From Fictibacillus aquaticus (lineage in GTDB: Bacteria > Bacillota > Bacilli > Bacillales > Fictibacillaceae), in contig NZ_NOII01000001.1 in assembly GCF_002245695.1 (NCBI RefSeq), positions 1,302,001-1,366,000 of the forward strand: 64,000 bases of DNA. The letters are read 5' to 3'. This document shows positions 25,634-34,959 of this stretch, one piece after another; position 1 is the stretch's first letter; the number at the start of each line of letters is the position of its first letter. The notes beneath the pieces were generated by a model. It searched no databases and had not been told where the DNA came from. It was given only the letters and a program-made list of their open reading frames with translations. A program made the position numbers and the translations under genes.

Positions 25634-26823
25634 TATAAGGTGATGTTCATAATTGTATAAACGCTCATATATGCCATCACGGCAAGGATGATAATTCCGA
25701 AAATGGTGAGCCATTTTGGATGGCGATAGTCGCCGATAATGGATTTTTTATGAGCAGCCAGAAGCATTACTCCTAAGCTGAGCGGCAAGATAAATCCGTT
25801 TAGTGCACCAACTAGAATAAGCAGTTTTACCGGCTTGCCAATAGCCGCAAATACGGCAGTTGACAGGATGATAAAGATGACAATTATCGTCTTTTCATAC
25901 TTTTTGATGACAGGATGAAGAGTCTTTATGAAAGAAACTGACGTGTAAGCTGATCCGACAACAGATGTGATGGCTGCTGCCCACATGACAAGGCCGAACA
26001 GCTTGTACCCGATGTTGCCTGCAGCAAGCTGAAAGACAGAAGCCGGCGGGTTATCGGGGTTTAGCTGAATCCCTTGAGAAACGACTCCTAGTGCAGCCAA
26101 GAAAAGCATAATTCTCATGAGAGAAGCGATCAAAATACCGGAAACTGCACCATTTGTCACTTCACGCAATGCAGATCTCCCCGTGACTCCCGCTTCAAGC
26201 AATCGGTGTCCACCTGCAAATGTAATATAGCCGCCGACGGTTCCGCCTACAAGCGTCACAATAGCGATCATATCAATCTTCTCTGGAACAAATGTCCTGT
26301 ACGCCGCCTCACCGACCGGCGGGCTTGAAGCAAATGCTACATAAAGAGTGAGTGCGATCATTAAAAAGCCAAGGATTTGTGTGAACTTATCCATAAGCTT
26401 TCCTGCTTCTTTAACGAGGAAGATTCCAATCGCGATTACTGCGCTCGCAACTGCTCCCATAATCGGACTCATTCCCGGGAACAGAACGTTAACTCCAAGC
26501 CCTGCTCCTCCGATGTTCGCTATGTTAAATGCCAAACCTCCGATTACAATTAGTATTGCAAGCAGTGTGCCTAGCCCTGGGAGCAGGATATTTGCGATAT
26601 CTTGTGCACGTTTTTCAGATACGGCAATGATCCGCCATACATTAAGCTGAACACCGATATCCAATAAGATTGAAATTAATATAATAAACCCAAAGCTCGC
26701 TAAAAGCTGTTCCGTAAATACAGTGGTTTGTGTCAGGAATCCTGGTCCAATTGCTGAAGTGGCCATCAGAAACGCCGCGCCAAGCAGCACAGACCACCTG
26801 TTTTTTTGCTGGTTATCCTTCAT
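25633..26823 (-). CDS. NRAMP-family transporter (YcsG-like)
   Basis: 396 residues with about 11 membrane helices and the NRAMP helix-1 motif AIGPGFLTQT in place of the canonical DPGN metal motif. It is similar to B. subtilis YcsG, encoded in the ycsF-ycsG-kipI-kipA cluster. The altered DPGN makes divalent metal transport doubtful. Its constant linkage to 5-oxoprolinase genes suggests import of 5-oxoproline or a related compound (inference). It starts 15 nt after pxpA and is the last gene of the operon. Confidence 0.82.
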   Translation of the reverse strand: MKDNQQKNRWSVLLGAAFLMATSAIGPGFLTQTTVFTEQLLASFGFIILISILLDIGVQLNVWRIIAVSEKRAQDIANILLPGLGTLLAILIVIGGLAFNIANIGGAGLGVNVLFPGMSPIMGAVASAVIAIGIFLVKEAGKLMDKFTQILGFLMIALTLYVAFASSPPVGEAAYRTFVPEKIDMIAIVTLVGGTVGGYITFAGGHRLLEAGVTGRSALREVTNGAVSGILIASLMRIMLFLAALGVVSQGIQLNPDNPPASVFQLAAGNIGYKLFGLVMWAAAITSVVGSAYTSVSFIKTLHPVIKKYEKTIIVIFIILSTAVFAAIGKPVKLLILVGALNGFILPLSLGVMLLAAHKKSIIGDYRHPKWLTIFGIIILAVMAYMSVYTIMNITL

Positions 26824-26838
26824 GTTGTAACACCTCTT

Positions 26839-27606
26839 TTATTTGGATTGAGCTGCAGCTGTTTTAACGCCTTCTTTCTGTAGTGATTCGTTTAGTTTTT
26901 GGGCAAAAAGCAAGGCATGTTTGCCATCTCCGTGTATACAAACAGTATCTGCTTTTATCGCAATCTTATTTCCAGAAAGAGCGGTAACTGTTCCGTGCTT
27001 CACCATCTCGGCTACCTGCTTCACTGCTAAAGAATCCTCTACTATTAAAGAACCTTCCATCGTTCTTGGAGTAAGTGTGCCATTATCTTGATATGTCCTG
27101 TCCGCGAACACTTCATTTTTGACGGAAAGACCCGCCTTTTCGCCTGCTTTTATCAGTTCAGAACCAGAAAGTCCGAATAGCATGAGTGACGGATCAAAAT
27201 CACAAATCGCTCGGACAATCTCTTCTGCAAGCTGCGGATCAGCTGCCGCCATATTATAAAGAGCACCATGCGGCTTTACATGTGAAATCTTAGTACCTTC
27301 TGCACGTACAAAAGCTTCAAGTGCACCGAGCTGATAAAGGGTAATTTCATAAGCCTCTCCTTTAACCAGTGCTATATTCCGCCTTCCGAAGCCTTGAAGG
27401 TCAGGGAGGCCCGGATGCGCTCCGATATTCACCTTTTTTTCTGCAGCTAAGGCGACTGTTTTCTTCATGGTCGAATAATCCCCCGCGTGGAATCCGCATG
27501 CAATGTTGGCTGAAGTGATAAAATCCATAATTTCTTTATCACTGCCAATCGAATATTGTCCAAAGCTTTCGCCTAGATCACAGTTAATGTCAACACTCTT
27601 GCTCAT
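26839..27606 (-). CDS. pxpA: 5-oxoprolinase subunit A (LamB/YcsF family)
   Basis: 255 residues. The family signature [11 protein letters not shown] opens the protein, followed by [27 protein letters not shown] and VKPHGALYN. PxpA acts with PxpB and PxpC to cleave 5-oxoproline (pyroglutamate) to glutamate using ATP. The ATG at 27606 overlaps the pxpC stop codon as ATGA, which fixes the start. Confidence 0.93.
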   Translation of the reverse strand: MSKSVDINCDLGESFGQYSIGSDKEIMDFITSANIACGFHAGDYSTMKKTVALAAEKKVNIGAHPGLPDLQGFGRRNIALVKGEAYEITLYQLGALEAFVRAEGTKISHVKPHGALYNMAAADPQLAEEIVRAICDFDPSLMLFGLSGSELIKAGEKAGLSVKNEVFADRTYQDNGTLTPRTMEGSLIVEDSLAVKQVAEMVKHGTVTALSGNKIAIKADTVCIHGDGKHALLFAQKLNESLQKEGVKTAAAQSK

Positions 27607-28574
27607 CGCTGCAGTTCCCTCCATTTCATCGCCGCTGCTGTTTTAACTTGTTTTAAAAAGCTGCCCTCTTCAATCAGCAATCGCTGCGCTTCTCTTATTG
27701 TGATTTCCTCAAATTTTATCTTTGTATGCGGAGGAAGCTGTGCTACAAGCGGGAGATCAGCAGTTATTACTTGGCCGATTTTTGGATATCCGCCTGTTGT
27801 CTGCCTGTCAGCCATTAAAATAATCGGCTGGCCATCTGGCGGCACTTGAATTGTTCCCATTGCAGCCGGCTCTGTGATCAGCTCTTTTTCTTCTTTCTTA
27901 ATGAGCATTTCTCCACTAAGCCTGTAGCCCATTCTGTCTGAGTTTGGCAGTACGGTATATTCTTCTTCCTGAAAAACAGCCTGTGAGTTATCAGTAAACC
28001 AGCTGTATTGGGGACCTTTAATATAACGTATGAGTGCATGCTTGTCGGGAAGCTGATGAGACAGCGGCATCATGCCCCAGTTTGCAGCTCCGATATCTTC
28101 TGCTGTCTGATCCCGAAACTCGAGTACATCGCCATTTTCAAGTTTTCTTCCTTTATATCCGCCAAATCCTGCACGCAGGTAAGTACTTCGGCTATTCATC
28201 TGTTCTTTTATTTTAAAACCGCCTTTAACAGCCAAATAAGCCCTGCATCCCTTCCTCAGCCCTTTAAATGACAGCTCTGACCCTTCTGGAACATATACTG
28301 GCTTCCACATTTCCAAAGGCTTACCCTCAAGTACAGGATGAAGATCTCCTCCAGTTATACAGACGACCGCACTTGTCTGAAAGGTTAACTGCGGTCCAAG
28401 GACAGTCATCTCCAACACAGCTTCCTTCTCATCATTGTTAAGCAGAATGTTCGCCATTTTTGCCGAAAACGAGTCCATTACACCGCTCACAATTACCCCG
28501 TATCTTTGAAAGCCTTGTCTGCCAAGATCCTGAACGGAAGTGAGCATTCCTCCCTTTTTAACTAGAATGCTCAT
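27603..28574 (-). CDS. pxpC: 5-oxoprolinase subunit C (KipA family)
   Basis: 323 residues of the biotin-dependent carboxyltransferase-like family. It contains [16 protein letters not shown] and [15 protein letters not shown] near the N terminus, then [10 protein letters not shown] and the [15 protein letters not shown] block. The older name KipA came from the KinA-inhibitor locus; the current role is 5-oxoprolinase with PxpA and PxpB. The ATG at 28574 overlaps the pxpB stop as ATGA, excluding the seven extra residues upstream. Confidence 0.92.
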   Translation of the reverse strand: MSILVKKGGMLTSVQDLGRQGFQRYGVIVSGVMDSFSAKMANILLNNDEKEAVLEMTVLGPQLTFQTSAVVCITGGDLHPVLEGKPLEMWKPVYVPEGSELSFKGLRKGCRAYLAVKGGFKIKEQMNSRSTYLRAGFGGYKGRKLENGDVLEFRDQTAEDIGAANWGMMPLSHQLPDKHALIRYIKGPQYSWFTDNSQAVFQEEEYTVLPNSDRMGYRLSGEMLIKKEEKELITEPAAMGTIQVPPDGQPIILMADRQTTGGYPKIGQVITADLPLVAQLPPHTKIKFEEITIREAQRLLIEEGSFLKQVKTAAAMKWRELQR

Positions 28575-29272
28575 AACTCGCCTCCTCTTTCCCATCCGTT
28601 ATATTCATCAATGCTTATCTGATAGAACTGAACCGTATCACCAGGACTCACAAGAACAGGATTTTCACTATCGGGAGAAAAAAATGTTTTTGGCGTGCGT
28701 CCGATTATCTGCCACCCTCCTGGTGTTTCAATCGGATAGACGCCTGTCTGTCTCCCCGCAATTCCTACTGATCCAGCAGGAATTTTTTCTCTCGGAGATG
28801 ATTTGCGAGGCATCGCGATCTGTTCCGGCATTCCTCCCAGAAACGGAAAACCTGGTGCGAATCCGAGAAAGTAAACATAATAATCTGTGGTTGTATGTAA
28901 AGAGATCACTTCTTCCACTGTTAATCCCGTATACGCCCCAAGTTCTTCAATATCCAGCGCATGTGGTGCTTCGTAACAAACGGGTATTTTAACGATTTTT
29001 GAGTTGCTGTTATGTAAGTTCTCCACTTTTTGCAGAATATCACGAATGCATGACTCCGCCGTTTCGTAAGGAAATTCTCCCCCCATCTCTACTGGGGAAT
29101 ATTCTACAGCAAGTGTTGAAAATGCGGGAATCAGTTCTTTCATTCCTTTAAAAGGGTTCGCCTCCAGTTCGTAAGCAGCCCGCTGCACCAGCTCGTTCGT
29201 GCTCCTGCTGATTTCTTCTCCAAAGCGCAAAAGGACGACTGAGTCGCCCAGCGGCTCTATCTCAAAATTCAT
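28571..29272 (-). CDS. pxpB: 5-oxoprolinase subunit B (KipI family)
   Basis: 233 residues. The family pattern is PLGDSVVLLRFGEEI at the N terminus and YVYFLGFAPGFPFLGGMP, RKSSPREKIPAGSVGIAG and GGWQIIGRTP in the C-terminal half. It corresponds to KipI, once described as an inhibitor of kinase KinA in B. subtilis, and now as a 5-oxoprolinase subunit. It is the first gene of the pxpB-pxpC-pxpA-NRAMP operon. CGGAGAG precedes the ATG. Confidence 0.92.
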   Translation of the reverse strand: MNFEIEPLGDSVVLLRFGEEISRSTNELVQRAAYELEANPFKGMKELIPAFSTLAVEYSPVEMGGEFPYETAESCIRDILQKVENLHNSNSKIVKIPVCYEAPHALDIEELGAYTGLTVEEVISLHTTTDYYVYFLGFAPGFPFLGGMPEQIAMPRKSSPREKIPAGSVGIAGRQTGVYPIETPGGWQIIGRTPKTFFSPDSENPVLVSPGDTVQFYQISIDEYNGWERGGEL

Positions 29273-29423
29273 CTCTCCGAACCCCTCTCTATGTTAAATA
29301 CACATAATTATAAGACTATTCTTATAAAAATACTATGGATGTGATTGACAGTCGTTTACCTCAGCAATTATTATAACCATTCGTGCCGATATCCTCTTTC
29401 ATGGCTGAAGATTTTTGAACACC

Positions 29424-29454
29424 AAAAAAGAAACTGAACGTCTAGTTCAGTCTC
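29424..29454 (-). terminator. Terminator of the NADH oxidase gene
   Basis: GAGACTGAAC/GTTCAGTTTC stem (one mismatch) with a 5-nt loop, followed by six T on the minus strand. Confidence 0.8.
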
Positions 29455-29469
29455 TCCTTCATATAATAG

Positions 29470-30801
29470 TTATTCTGCAGCCTGCAAGCCTGCCTGGTTC
29501 AGGAAGTGCCAAGGTTTATTATAGTGCGGCTGAAAAAAGAAATCCACGTAGCCGAGGTCCTCCATCGTCATTTCATTCTGAATGCAGACCGACAGTGTGT
29601 TCATGCACTGTGTCAGATCCGCTTTGGACATAATCTGTGCACCGACAATTCTTCCGCTTTCTTCTTCATAAACGACCTTTAGCAGAACATCTTCATTTTC
29701 AGGCATGAAGCCTGGCCGGTACTGATCATTGATTGTGATACTTTTCACATTCATTTCCGCAGCAAGAGCAGCAGTTTCTGTCATCCCTGTAGAAGAAATA
29801 TTAAGATCGTATAGCTTCAAACCTGAAGTTCCTTGTGTACCTCTATATTTGACCCTTTTTTGTTTTAAGTTTTTGGCAGCTAGTGTACCCATCCTCACTG
29901 CATTTGTCGCAAGTGGAATGTACTCATGTGAGTGTGATGGATTATAGATTACTGCACAGCTGTCTCCTGCTGCAAAAACATCTTTCACACTTGTTTCCAT
30001 ATACTCGTTTACGATGATGGCACCGTTTGAAAGCATATCAACCTGCCCTTTCACTAGGCAAGTGTTCGGGCGGAAACCGACACAAAGGATGACAAGGTCT
30101 GCGGCATGCTCACATTCAGAGGTATGAACTGCTTGAACGTTTCCTTCACTTCCAGAAAAATGGGTGACCATTTCATTCAGTGCGAGTTTAACCCCTTTAT
30201 TATTGAGCTCACCCTCGATTTTCCCTGTAAACTCTTCGTCCAGATATTTATTAAGGATACGGTCAGAGCTGTCCACCAATGTCACGTTTTTACCAGCTTC
30301 ACTAAACGCTTCAACAAGCTCGATGCCGATATACCCAGCACCAATGACAGTAATATTTTCTGCGTTTTTTGCTTTTTCGATAATCTTCTTCGCATGATCA
30401 TAGTTTTTGCAAAGCTCCACATTGTTCAGGTTGATGCCTTCTAATGGAGGAATCACTGGCCATGAACCAGTTGTAAGAATCAGTTTGTCATATGAATCCT
30501 GTTTTACTTCACCAGTGCTTATGTTTTTAGCTGTTAACTTTTTCGCAGCTGTATCGATGTTCAGCACTTCATGGCGCATATTCATTTTTACACCTTTTTC
30601 AGCGAGCTGCTCTGGTGAAGAATAGAACAACTCCTCTGCGTTTTTAACTGTACCGCCAACATACAAGGCAATACCGCATGACAGAAAGGAAATGTTATTA
30701 TTCTTTTCATAAACTGTTACTTCTGCTTCTGGGTACTCTTTCACTATATTTAAGACAGCTGCTGTACCAGCATGTGTGCATCCAATTACGGCTACTTTCA
30801 T
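29470..30801 (-). CDS. nox: NADH oxidase (H2O-forming type)
   Basis: A FAD-dependent pyridine nucleotide-disulfide reductase-family protein of about 443 residues. The N-terminal FAD motif is VIGCTHAGTAA, the redox-active Cys42 lies in SFLSCGIALY, the NADH-binding loop is VIGAGYIGIELVE, and the second FAD motif is VKDVFAAGDS. The C-terminal QPHYNKPWHFLNQAG is typical of lactococcal-type water-forming NADH oxidase; CoA-disulfide reductase is the alternative. It re-oxidises NADH with O2. Two Rex-type operators flank its promoter, which fits NADH-responsive control. Confidence 0.87.
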   Translation of the reverse strand: MKVAVIGCTHAGTAAVLNIVKEYPEAEVTVYEKNNNISFLSCGIALYVGGTVKNAEELFYSSPEQLAEKGVKMNMRHEVLNIDTAAKKLTAKNISTGEVKQDSYDKLILTTGSWPVIPPLEGINLNNVELCKNYDHAKKIIEKAKNAENITVIGAGYIGIELVEAFSEAGKNVTLVDSSDRILNKYLDEEFTGKIEGELNNKGVKLALNEMVTHFSGSEGNVQAVHTSECEHAADLVILCVGFRPNTCLVKGQVDMLSNGAIIVNEYMETSVKDVFAAGDSCAVIYNPSHSHEYIPLATNAVRMGTLAAKNLKQKRVKYRGTQGTSGLKLYDLNISSTGMTETAALAAEMNVKSITINDQYRPGFMPENEDVLLKVVYEEESGRIVGAQIMSKADLTQCMNTLSVCIQNEMTMEDLGYVDFFFQPHYNKPWHFLNQAGLQAAE

Positions 30802-30855
30802 CACGAATACCTCCTGTGGAGACTAATTTTCATAAGAGAAATATGGCATATTTAT

Positions 30856-30873
30856 TTGTGAAACATTTCACAT
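30856..30873. promoter_or_regulatory. Rex operator 1 (downstream of the nox -10)
   Basis: TTGTGAAACATTTCACAT matches the Rex pattern TTGTGAAN4TTCACAA with one end mismatch. It lies 14 nt downstream of the nox -10. Confidence 0.8.
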
Positions 30874-30886
30874 ACTTCTCGATATC

Positions 30887-30915
30887 ATTATATTCCCCTT
30901 GATTCTAAAACGCAA
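30887..30915 (-). promoter_or_regulatory. SigA-type promoter of nox
   Basis: TTGCGT (30910-30915) and TATAAT (30887-30892) on the minus strand with a 17-nt spacer. It is bracketed by two Rex-type sites. Confidence 0.8.
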
Positions 30916-30922
30916 CACTTTT

Positions 30923-30940
30923 ATGTGAAATGTTTCACAT
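30923..30940. promoter_or_regulatory. Rex operator 2 (upstream of the nox -35)
   Basis: ATGTGAAATGTTTCACAT is a near-perfect dyad of the Rex type. Its centre is 67 bp from the centre of operator 1. Confidence 0.78.
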
Positions 30941-31143
30941 GATATTCCTTAGAGTAACTGATACCTCTTTCGAAGAGCCTTCAGTATGGTGTCAACAGAA
31001 AAAATACTTCAAATGCATGTACCTTTGCAGTTGTGTAATTCTGCAGTCTGTTTCCATCAGCATCCTAGATATGACAACTTTCTATGGACAGACATATTGC
31101 TGACATGCTGGCAATAAAATGAATGTGGAAGGAGCTGTTACTA

Positions 31144-31527
31144 ATGTCTGAACATATTGAACCTGAATATACTGAAGAGGATATTGAACGAGCAGGACAG
31201 ATGCATTCTCTTTGCAAACAGCACATATCATATCAAGTAATGGTGAAAACAAAAGACGGACAACATGTTGAAGGAATCGTGACTAACGTAGACAAGAAAA
31301 ATGTCCACATTCTTGTCCCGCAGAACATGGAACCTCAAAATCAATCTCAAGGGCAGTCATCACGCGACGAGCGTCCAATTTACGGACCATTGTACCGGCG
31401 CTGGTATCCGCGTGTCTACCCTTTAGCTGCGCTTACCGCACTGTCACTTCTGCCATATTATCCCCCATATCCGCCTTATCCGTATCCGTATCCTTACCCT
31501 TATCCATATCCATATCCGTATTATTGA
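31144..31527 (+). CDS. Sm-like N-terminal domain with Pro-Tyr repeat tail
   Basis: 127 residues. The N-terminal part (about 1-65) holds YQVMVKTKDGQHVEGIVTNV followed by DKKNVHILVP, an LSm-like beta pattern. A glutamine-rich linker and LYRRWYPRVYPL lead to a C-terminal run of alternating Pro and Tyr (about 22 residues). Such tails occur on spore-coat or surface-adherent proteins of Bacillaceae, but this one is not recognised. The ATG at 31144 has GGAGC about 11 nt upstream. The tail DNA is an imperfect TATCCN repeat that could vary between strains. Confidence 0.65.
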   Translation: MSEHIEPEYTEEDIERAGQMHSLCKQHISYQVMVKTKDGQHVEGIVTNVDKKNVHILVPQNMEPQNQSQGQSSRDERPIYGPLYRRWYPRVYPLAALTALSLLPYYPPYPPYPYPYPYPYPYPYPYY

Positions 31528-31532
31528 TGTTT

Positions 31533-31557
31533 AGCCTGGGAAACCAGGCTTTTTTTA
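31533..31557 (+). terminator. Terminator of the Pro-Tyr repeat gene
   Basis: AGCCTGG-GAAA-CCAGGCT hairpin followed by seven T. Confidence 0.88.
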
Positions 31558-31630
31558 TTTGAACGTTTTCTTCTTCCTTGGACGGGAATAATGGGAAATG
31601 ACCTGACTATACCAAGGAGGCAGAAAAAAA

Positions 31631-32257
31631 ATGGCAAATATACTGATCCCTTATTACAGTTCATACGGCCACATATACAAAATGGCATTAGCTGTCGCAG
31701 AGGGTGCACGCGGTGTGGATGGCTGTGAAGTAAAAGTCGTGAAGATACCTGAATTTGAAGCAACTAAAAAATTTATGAGCTCGCAGGATGCTTACGTAAA
31801 AGCTCAGGAAGATCAATCTGATATTCCTGAAGCAACAACTGATGATTTGGAGTGGGCAGACGGAATTATATGGGGAATACCAACCCGATATGGAATGATG
31901 CCTGCACAAATGAAACAGTTTCTTGACGCTGCCGGAGGACTATGGGCGAAGGGTGCGCTTGAAGGGAAAGCGACTGCCGTATTCTCAAGCACCGCTACCA
32001 TCCACGGAGGTCAGGAATCAACAGCAATCACAACCTTTGTTCCGCTCATGCACTTTGGGATGATATTCGTTGGACTTCCTTATGGCGAGAACTCAGAGAT
32101 GAATACCGCTGAATCAATCGGCGGCTCTCCCTATTCTGCCTCTACCATCGCAGGCGGTGACGGGAGCCTCCAGCCACAGGATGGAGAATTAAAGATGGCA
32201 TCCCGACTTGGTGTACGTGTAGCAAAGGTAGCATCTGCATTAAAAGGGAACATATAA
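31631..32257 (+). CDS. wrbA: NAD(P)H:quinone oxidoreductase WrbA
   Basis: 208 residues with the flavodoxin fold. The FMN phosphate loop is YYSSYGHIYKMA, followed by WGIPTRYGMMPAQMKQFLD and FSSTATIHGGQESTA, then the C-terminal PYSASTIAGGDGSLQP. These match WrbA, a tetrameric FMN-dependent quinone reductase that avoids semiquinone formation. CAAGGAGGCAGAAAAAA precedes the ATG. It is monocistronic and ends at a hairpin shared with the convergent copper operon. Confidence 0.93.
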   Translation: MANILIPYYSSYGHIYKMALAVAEGARGVDGCEVKVVKIPEFEATKKFMSSQDAYVKAQEDQSDIPEATTDDLEWADGIIWGIPTRYGMMPAQMKQFLDAAGGLWAKGALEGKATAVFSSTATIHGGQESTAITTFVPLMHFGMIFVGLPYGENSEMNTAESIGGSPYSASTIAGGDGSLQPQDGELKMASRLGVRVAKVASALKGNI

Positions 32258-32301
32258 AATAAAGGGGGTCCGGTACTCAAGTACCGGACCCCCTTTATTT
32301 T
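32256..32301. repeat. GGTACC-arm hairpin repeat, copy 4, acting as terminator
   Basis: Perfect 21-bp arms (32256-32276 and 32281-32301) around a TCAA loop. The arms contain GGGGGTCCGGTAC and GTACCGGACCCCC. Terminal A/T pairs give a T-run on each strand, so it should terminate wrbA and copZ in both directions. Confidence 0.9.
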
Positions 32302-32322
32302 ATTAACAATCTATTGCCCTTT

Positions 32323-32535
32323 TTATTGAACGTTCTTCACATCATATCCTTGTTCTTCGATGGCTTCAGTCAGGGAGTTTTCTGTGATGGAAGCATCACG
32401 ATATTCTACATGCACTGTTCCCTCATTCAGCTTGACTTCAACTTGGTCCACGCCAATTTCCTCGAGCGCTTTCGTTACTGCCATTTTGCAATGATTGCAT
32501 GTCATGCCTTCTACTGTAAGTGTCTTCTTTTCCAT
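32323..32535 (-). CDS. copZ: Copper chaperone CopZ
   Basis: A 70-residue HMA domain with the metal-binding motif MTCNHC (Cys13, Cys16). It carries Cu(I) to the CopA ATPase. It is the last gene of csoR-copA-copZ, 21 nt after copA. TTGAGAGGAAG precedes the ATG. Confidence 0.95.
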   Translation of the reverse strand: MEKKTLTVEGMTCNHCKMAVTKALEEIGVDQVEVKLNEGTVHVEYRDASITENSLTEAIEEQGYDVKNVQ

Positions 32536-32556
32536 TTGTATCTTCCTCTCAAATTA

Positions 32557-34944
32557 TTAAATTTGCGCCCGCTTTAATCGCAGAGCGTTTGTTACAACTG
32601 ATACCGAACTGAATGCCATCGCTGCCCCTGCAACCCATGGCTCTAGAAGTCCCAGCGCGGCTACCGGGATGCCTGCTGCGTTATAAAACAATGCCCAAAA
32701 TAAGTTTTGCCTGATATTTCTCATCGTCTTGCGGCTTAGCAAAATGGCTTTTGGTATGTGGTTTAAATCGCCTCCGACAAGTGTGACATCTGCCGCCTCA
32801 ATCGCTACGTCTGTTCCTGAACCGATCGCCATTCCAATGTCTGCCATCGCAAGGGCAGGAGCATCGTTAATGCCGTCACCGACCATTGCGACTTTCATGC
32901 CTTTTGCCTGCAGCTCTTTTACTTTATCTGCTTTTTCTTCTGGAAGCACCTGTGCAAACACACCGTCAATACCAACTTCTTTGGCGATAGCATTAGCTGT
33001 CCGTTCATTGTCTCCTGTGATCATATAAACATCTATACCCATTTCTTTCAGGGTGACAACAGCTTTTTTCGATGTTTCCTTCACAGTATCCGCTACAGCG
33101 ATAATTGCAGCTAATTCGCCGTCCGCGGCCGCCAGCATAGCTGTTTTCCCTTGCTCCTCAAGCTGGAGCAGCTGGTTCTCATACCCCTCAAAAGGTACTG
33201 ACTTTTCCTTCATCAATTTCCTTGTCCCAACAAGTATGGTCTTTCCGCCGATAACAGCTTCTATACCATGACCGGGTATAGCAGAAAACGATTCTGCTTC
33301 TATTCTTTCTTCATTCTTGCCGTATTCCGCGATAGCTTCTGCAAGCGGGTGTTCAGACGCCCTTTCTGCAGCGACAATAGAAGGAATAAATCCCTCTTTA
33401 AGCTCAATTACATCGGTAACTTCAGGCTTTCCTTTCGTAACCGTTCCAGTTTTATCAAGCAGAACGGCATCAATCTTGTGAGCTCCTTCAAGGTACTCAC
33501 CGCCTTTAAACAATATCCCCTGTTCAGCTCCCTTGCCAGTACCGACCATAATCGAAGTAGGTGTTGCCAAACCTAGCGCGCATGGGCAGGCAATGACTAG
33601 AATTGCGATGGAAACTTCCAAAGCCTGCGGCAAGCTGCCTGGGTCAATGAAAAAGTACCAGATAAGAAAAGCGAGTATTGCAATGCCAACAACGATAGGT
33701 ACAAAGATACCTGATATCGTATCGGCCATTCGTTGAATAGGCGCTTTGGAACCTTGTGCTTCTTCTACGATCTTGATGATTCCTGCCAGCGCTGTTTCCT
33801 TGCCGACCCTTTGAGCTTCCATTTTTAAAATGCCGTTTTTATTGATCGTGGCTCCGATGATTTGATCGCCTGCTTGTTTTTCAACAGGGAGTGATTCACC
33901 AGTTATCATGCTTTCATCAACTGACGATGTGCCTGAGATAACGATGCCATCAACCGGTATTTTTTCGCCTGGCTTGACGATTAAGATATCTGAAACCGCC
34001 ACTTGGTCAAGCGGAATCTTGATTTCTTCTCCGTTACGTATTACTGTCGCTTCTTTCGCCTGAAGACTGAGCAGCTTCGAGATTGCTTCAGTCGTACGGC
34101 CTTTTGCCAGCGCTTCAAAATACTTCCCTACAAGAATAAGGGTGATCAGAACGGCACTTGTTTCAAAGTAAATCTGAGGATGGTAATGAGCAGCACCAAG
34201 CGTTCTTATCGCCTCCGCCAAACTGTAAAAATAAGCCGCTGATGTGCCGAGTGCAACCAGTACATCCATATTTGCACTTTTGTTTCGAAGCGCCCTGTAA
34301 GCCCCCATATAGAACGGACCGCCAATATAAAACTGGACTGGTGTAGCGAATGCAAGCTGCACCCACGGATTCATTAAAAATTCTGGAACCGGTATTCCAA
34401 GATCCCATGGCATATGAGCAAGCATCGTATAAAGAAGAGGCAGCGACAAAATGATCGAAAGAAGCAGTTTGAATTTTTTGCTCCTTAATTCTTCTTCTTT
34501 GAGCGACTTCTTCTCTTCCCTATTTTGTTTCACATTGCCTTCATAGCCAAGTTTTTGAATCTTTCCGAGAATATCTTCTACAGATACCTGAGAGGGGGTA
34601 TATTCAATAGTGCCTGTTTCGCTGGCAAGGTTCACTGCTGCTTTTGATACCCCATCCATTCTTGATAAGCCCTTTTCGATCCGGGTGGCGCATGCCGAGC
34701 ACGTCATTCCGTGTATATCCAGTTCAACTTTTTCCTTTACGGTACCGTACCCCAGTTTTTCAATCTTTTCTTCGATCTGCGGGAGGTCTGTTTTCTCTGC
34801 GTCGTAGCTTATTGACGCTTTTTCCATCGCAAGGTTTACATTTGCTTCTACGCCGTCCATTTTATTGAGCACTTTTTCGATGCGGATGGCGCAGGCTGAG
34901 CACGTCATGCCCGTAATGCCGATAGTCGCTTCTTTTTGACTCAT
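32557..34944 (-). CDS. copA: Copper-exporting P1B-type ATPase
   Basis: About 795 residues. Two N-terminal HMA domains carry CxxC at 15-18 and 82-85 (GMTCSAC in both). Membrane helices follow, then the transport motif CPC (453-455) and the phosphorylation site DKTGT (Asp497), with TGES, HP and GDGIND motifs further on. It exports Cu(I) from the cytoplasm. The ATG at 34944 has AAGAAGGTG about 6 nt upstream. The codons for the linker after HMA1 (LGYGTV) carry a GGTACC-arm sequence also found in the intergenic hairpins. CsoR should repress the operon until copper is present. Confidence 0.96.
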   Translation of the reverse strand: MSQKEATIGITGMTCSACAIRIEKVLNKMDGVEANVNLAMEKASISYDAEKTDLPQIEEKIEKLGYGTVKEKVELDIHGMTCSACATRIEKGLSRMDGVSKAAVNLASETGTIEYTPSQVSVEDILGKIQKLGYEGNVKQNREEKKSLKEEELRSKKFKLLLSIILSLPLLYTMLAHMPWDLGIPVPEFLMNPWVQLAFATPVQFYIGGPFYMGAYRALRNKSANMDVLVALGTSAAYFYSLAEAIRTLGAAHYHPQIYFETSAVLITLILVGKYFEALAKGRTTEAISKLLSLQAKEATVIRNGEEIKIPLDQVAVSDILIVKPGEKIPVDGIVISGTSSVDESMITGESLPVEKQAGDQIIGATINKNGILKMEAQRVGKETALAGIIKIVEEAQGSKAPIQRMADTISGIFVPIVVGIAILAFLIWYFFIDPGSLPQALEVSIAILVIACPCALGLATPTSIMVGTGKGAEQGILFKGGEYLEGAHKIDAVLLDKTGTVTKGKPEVTDVIELKEGFIPSIVAAERASEHPLAEAIAEYGKNEERIEAESFSAIPGHGIEAVIGGKTILVGTRKLMKEKSVPFEGYENQLLQLEEQGKTAMLAAADGELAAIIAVADTVKETSKKAVVTLKEMGIDVYMITGDNERTANAIAKEVGIDGVFAQVLPEEKADKVKELQAKGMKVAMVGDGINDAPALAMADIGMAIGSGTDVAIEAADVTLVGGDLNHIPKAILLSRKTMRNIRQNLFWALFYNAAGIPVAALGLLEPWVAGAAMAFSSVSVVTNALRLKRAQI
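34736..34753. repeat. GGTACC-arm sequence inside copA
   Basis: GGTACCGTACCCC at 34741-34753 is identical over 13 bp to the right arm of hairpin copy 1. TACGGTACCGTA at 34738-34749 is a perfect palindrome. In frame it encodes Gly-Tyr-Gly-Thr-Val in the linker between the HMA domains. Confidence 0.6.
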
Positions 34945-34959
34945 GGCGTTCACCTTCTT

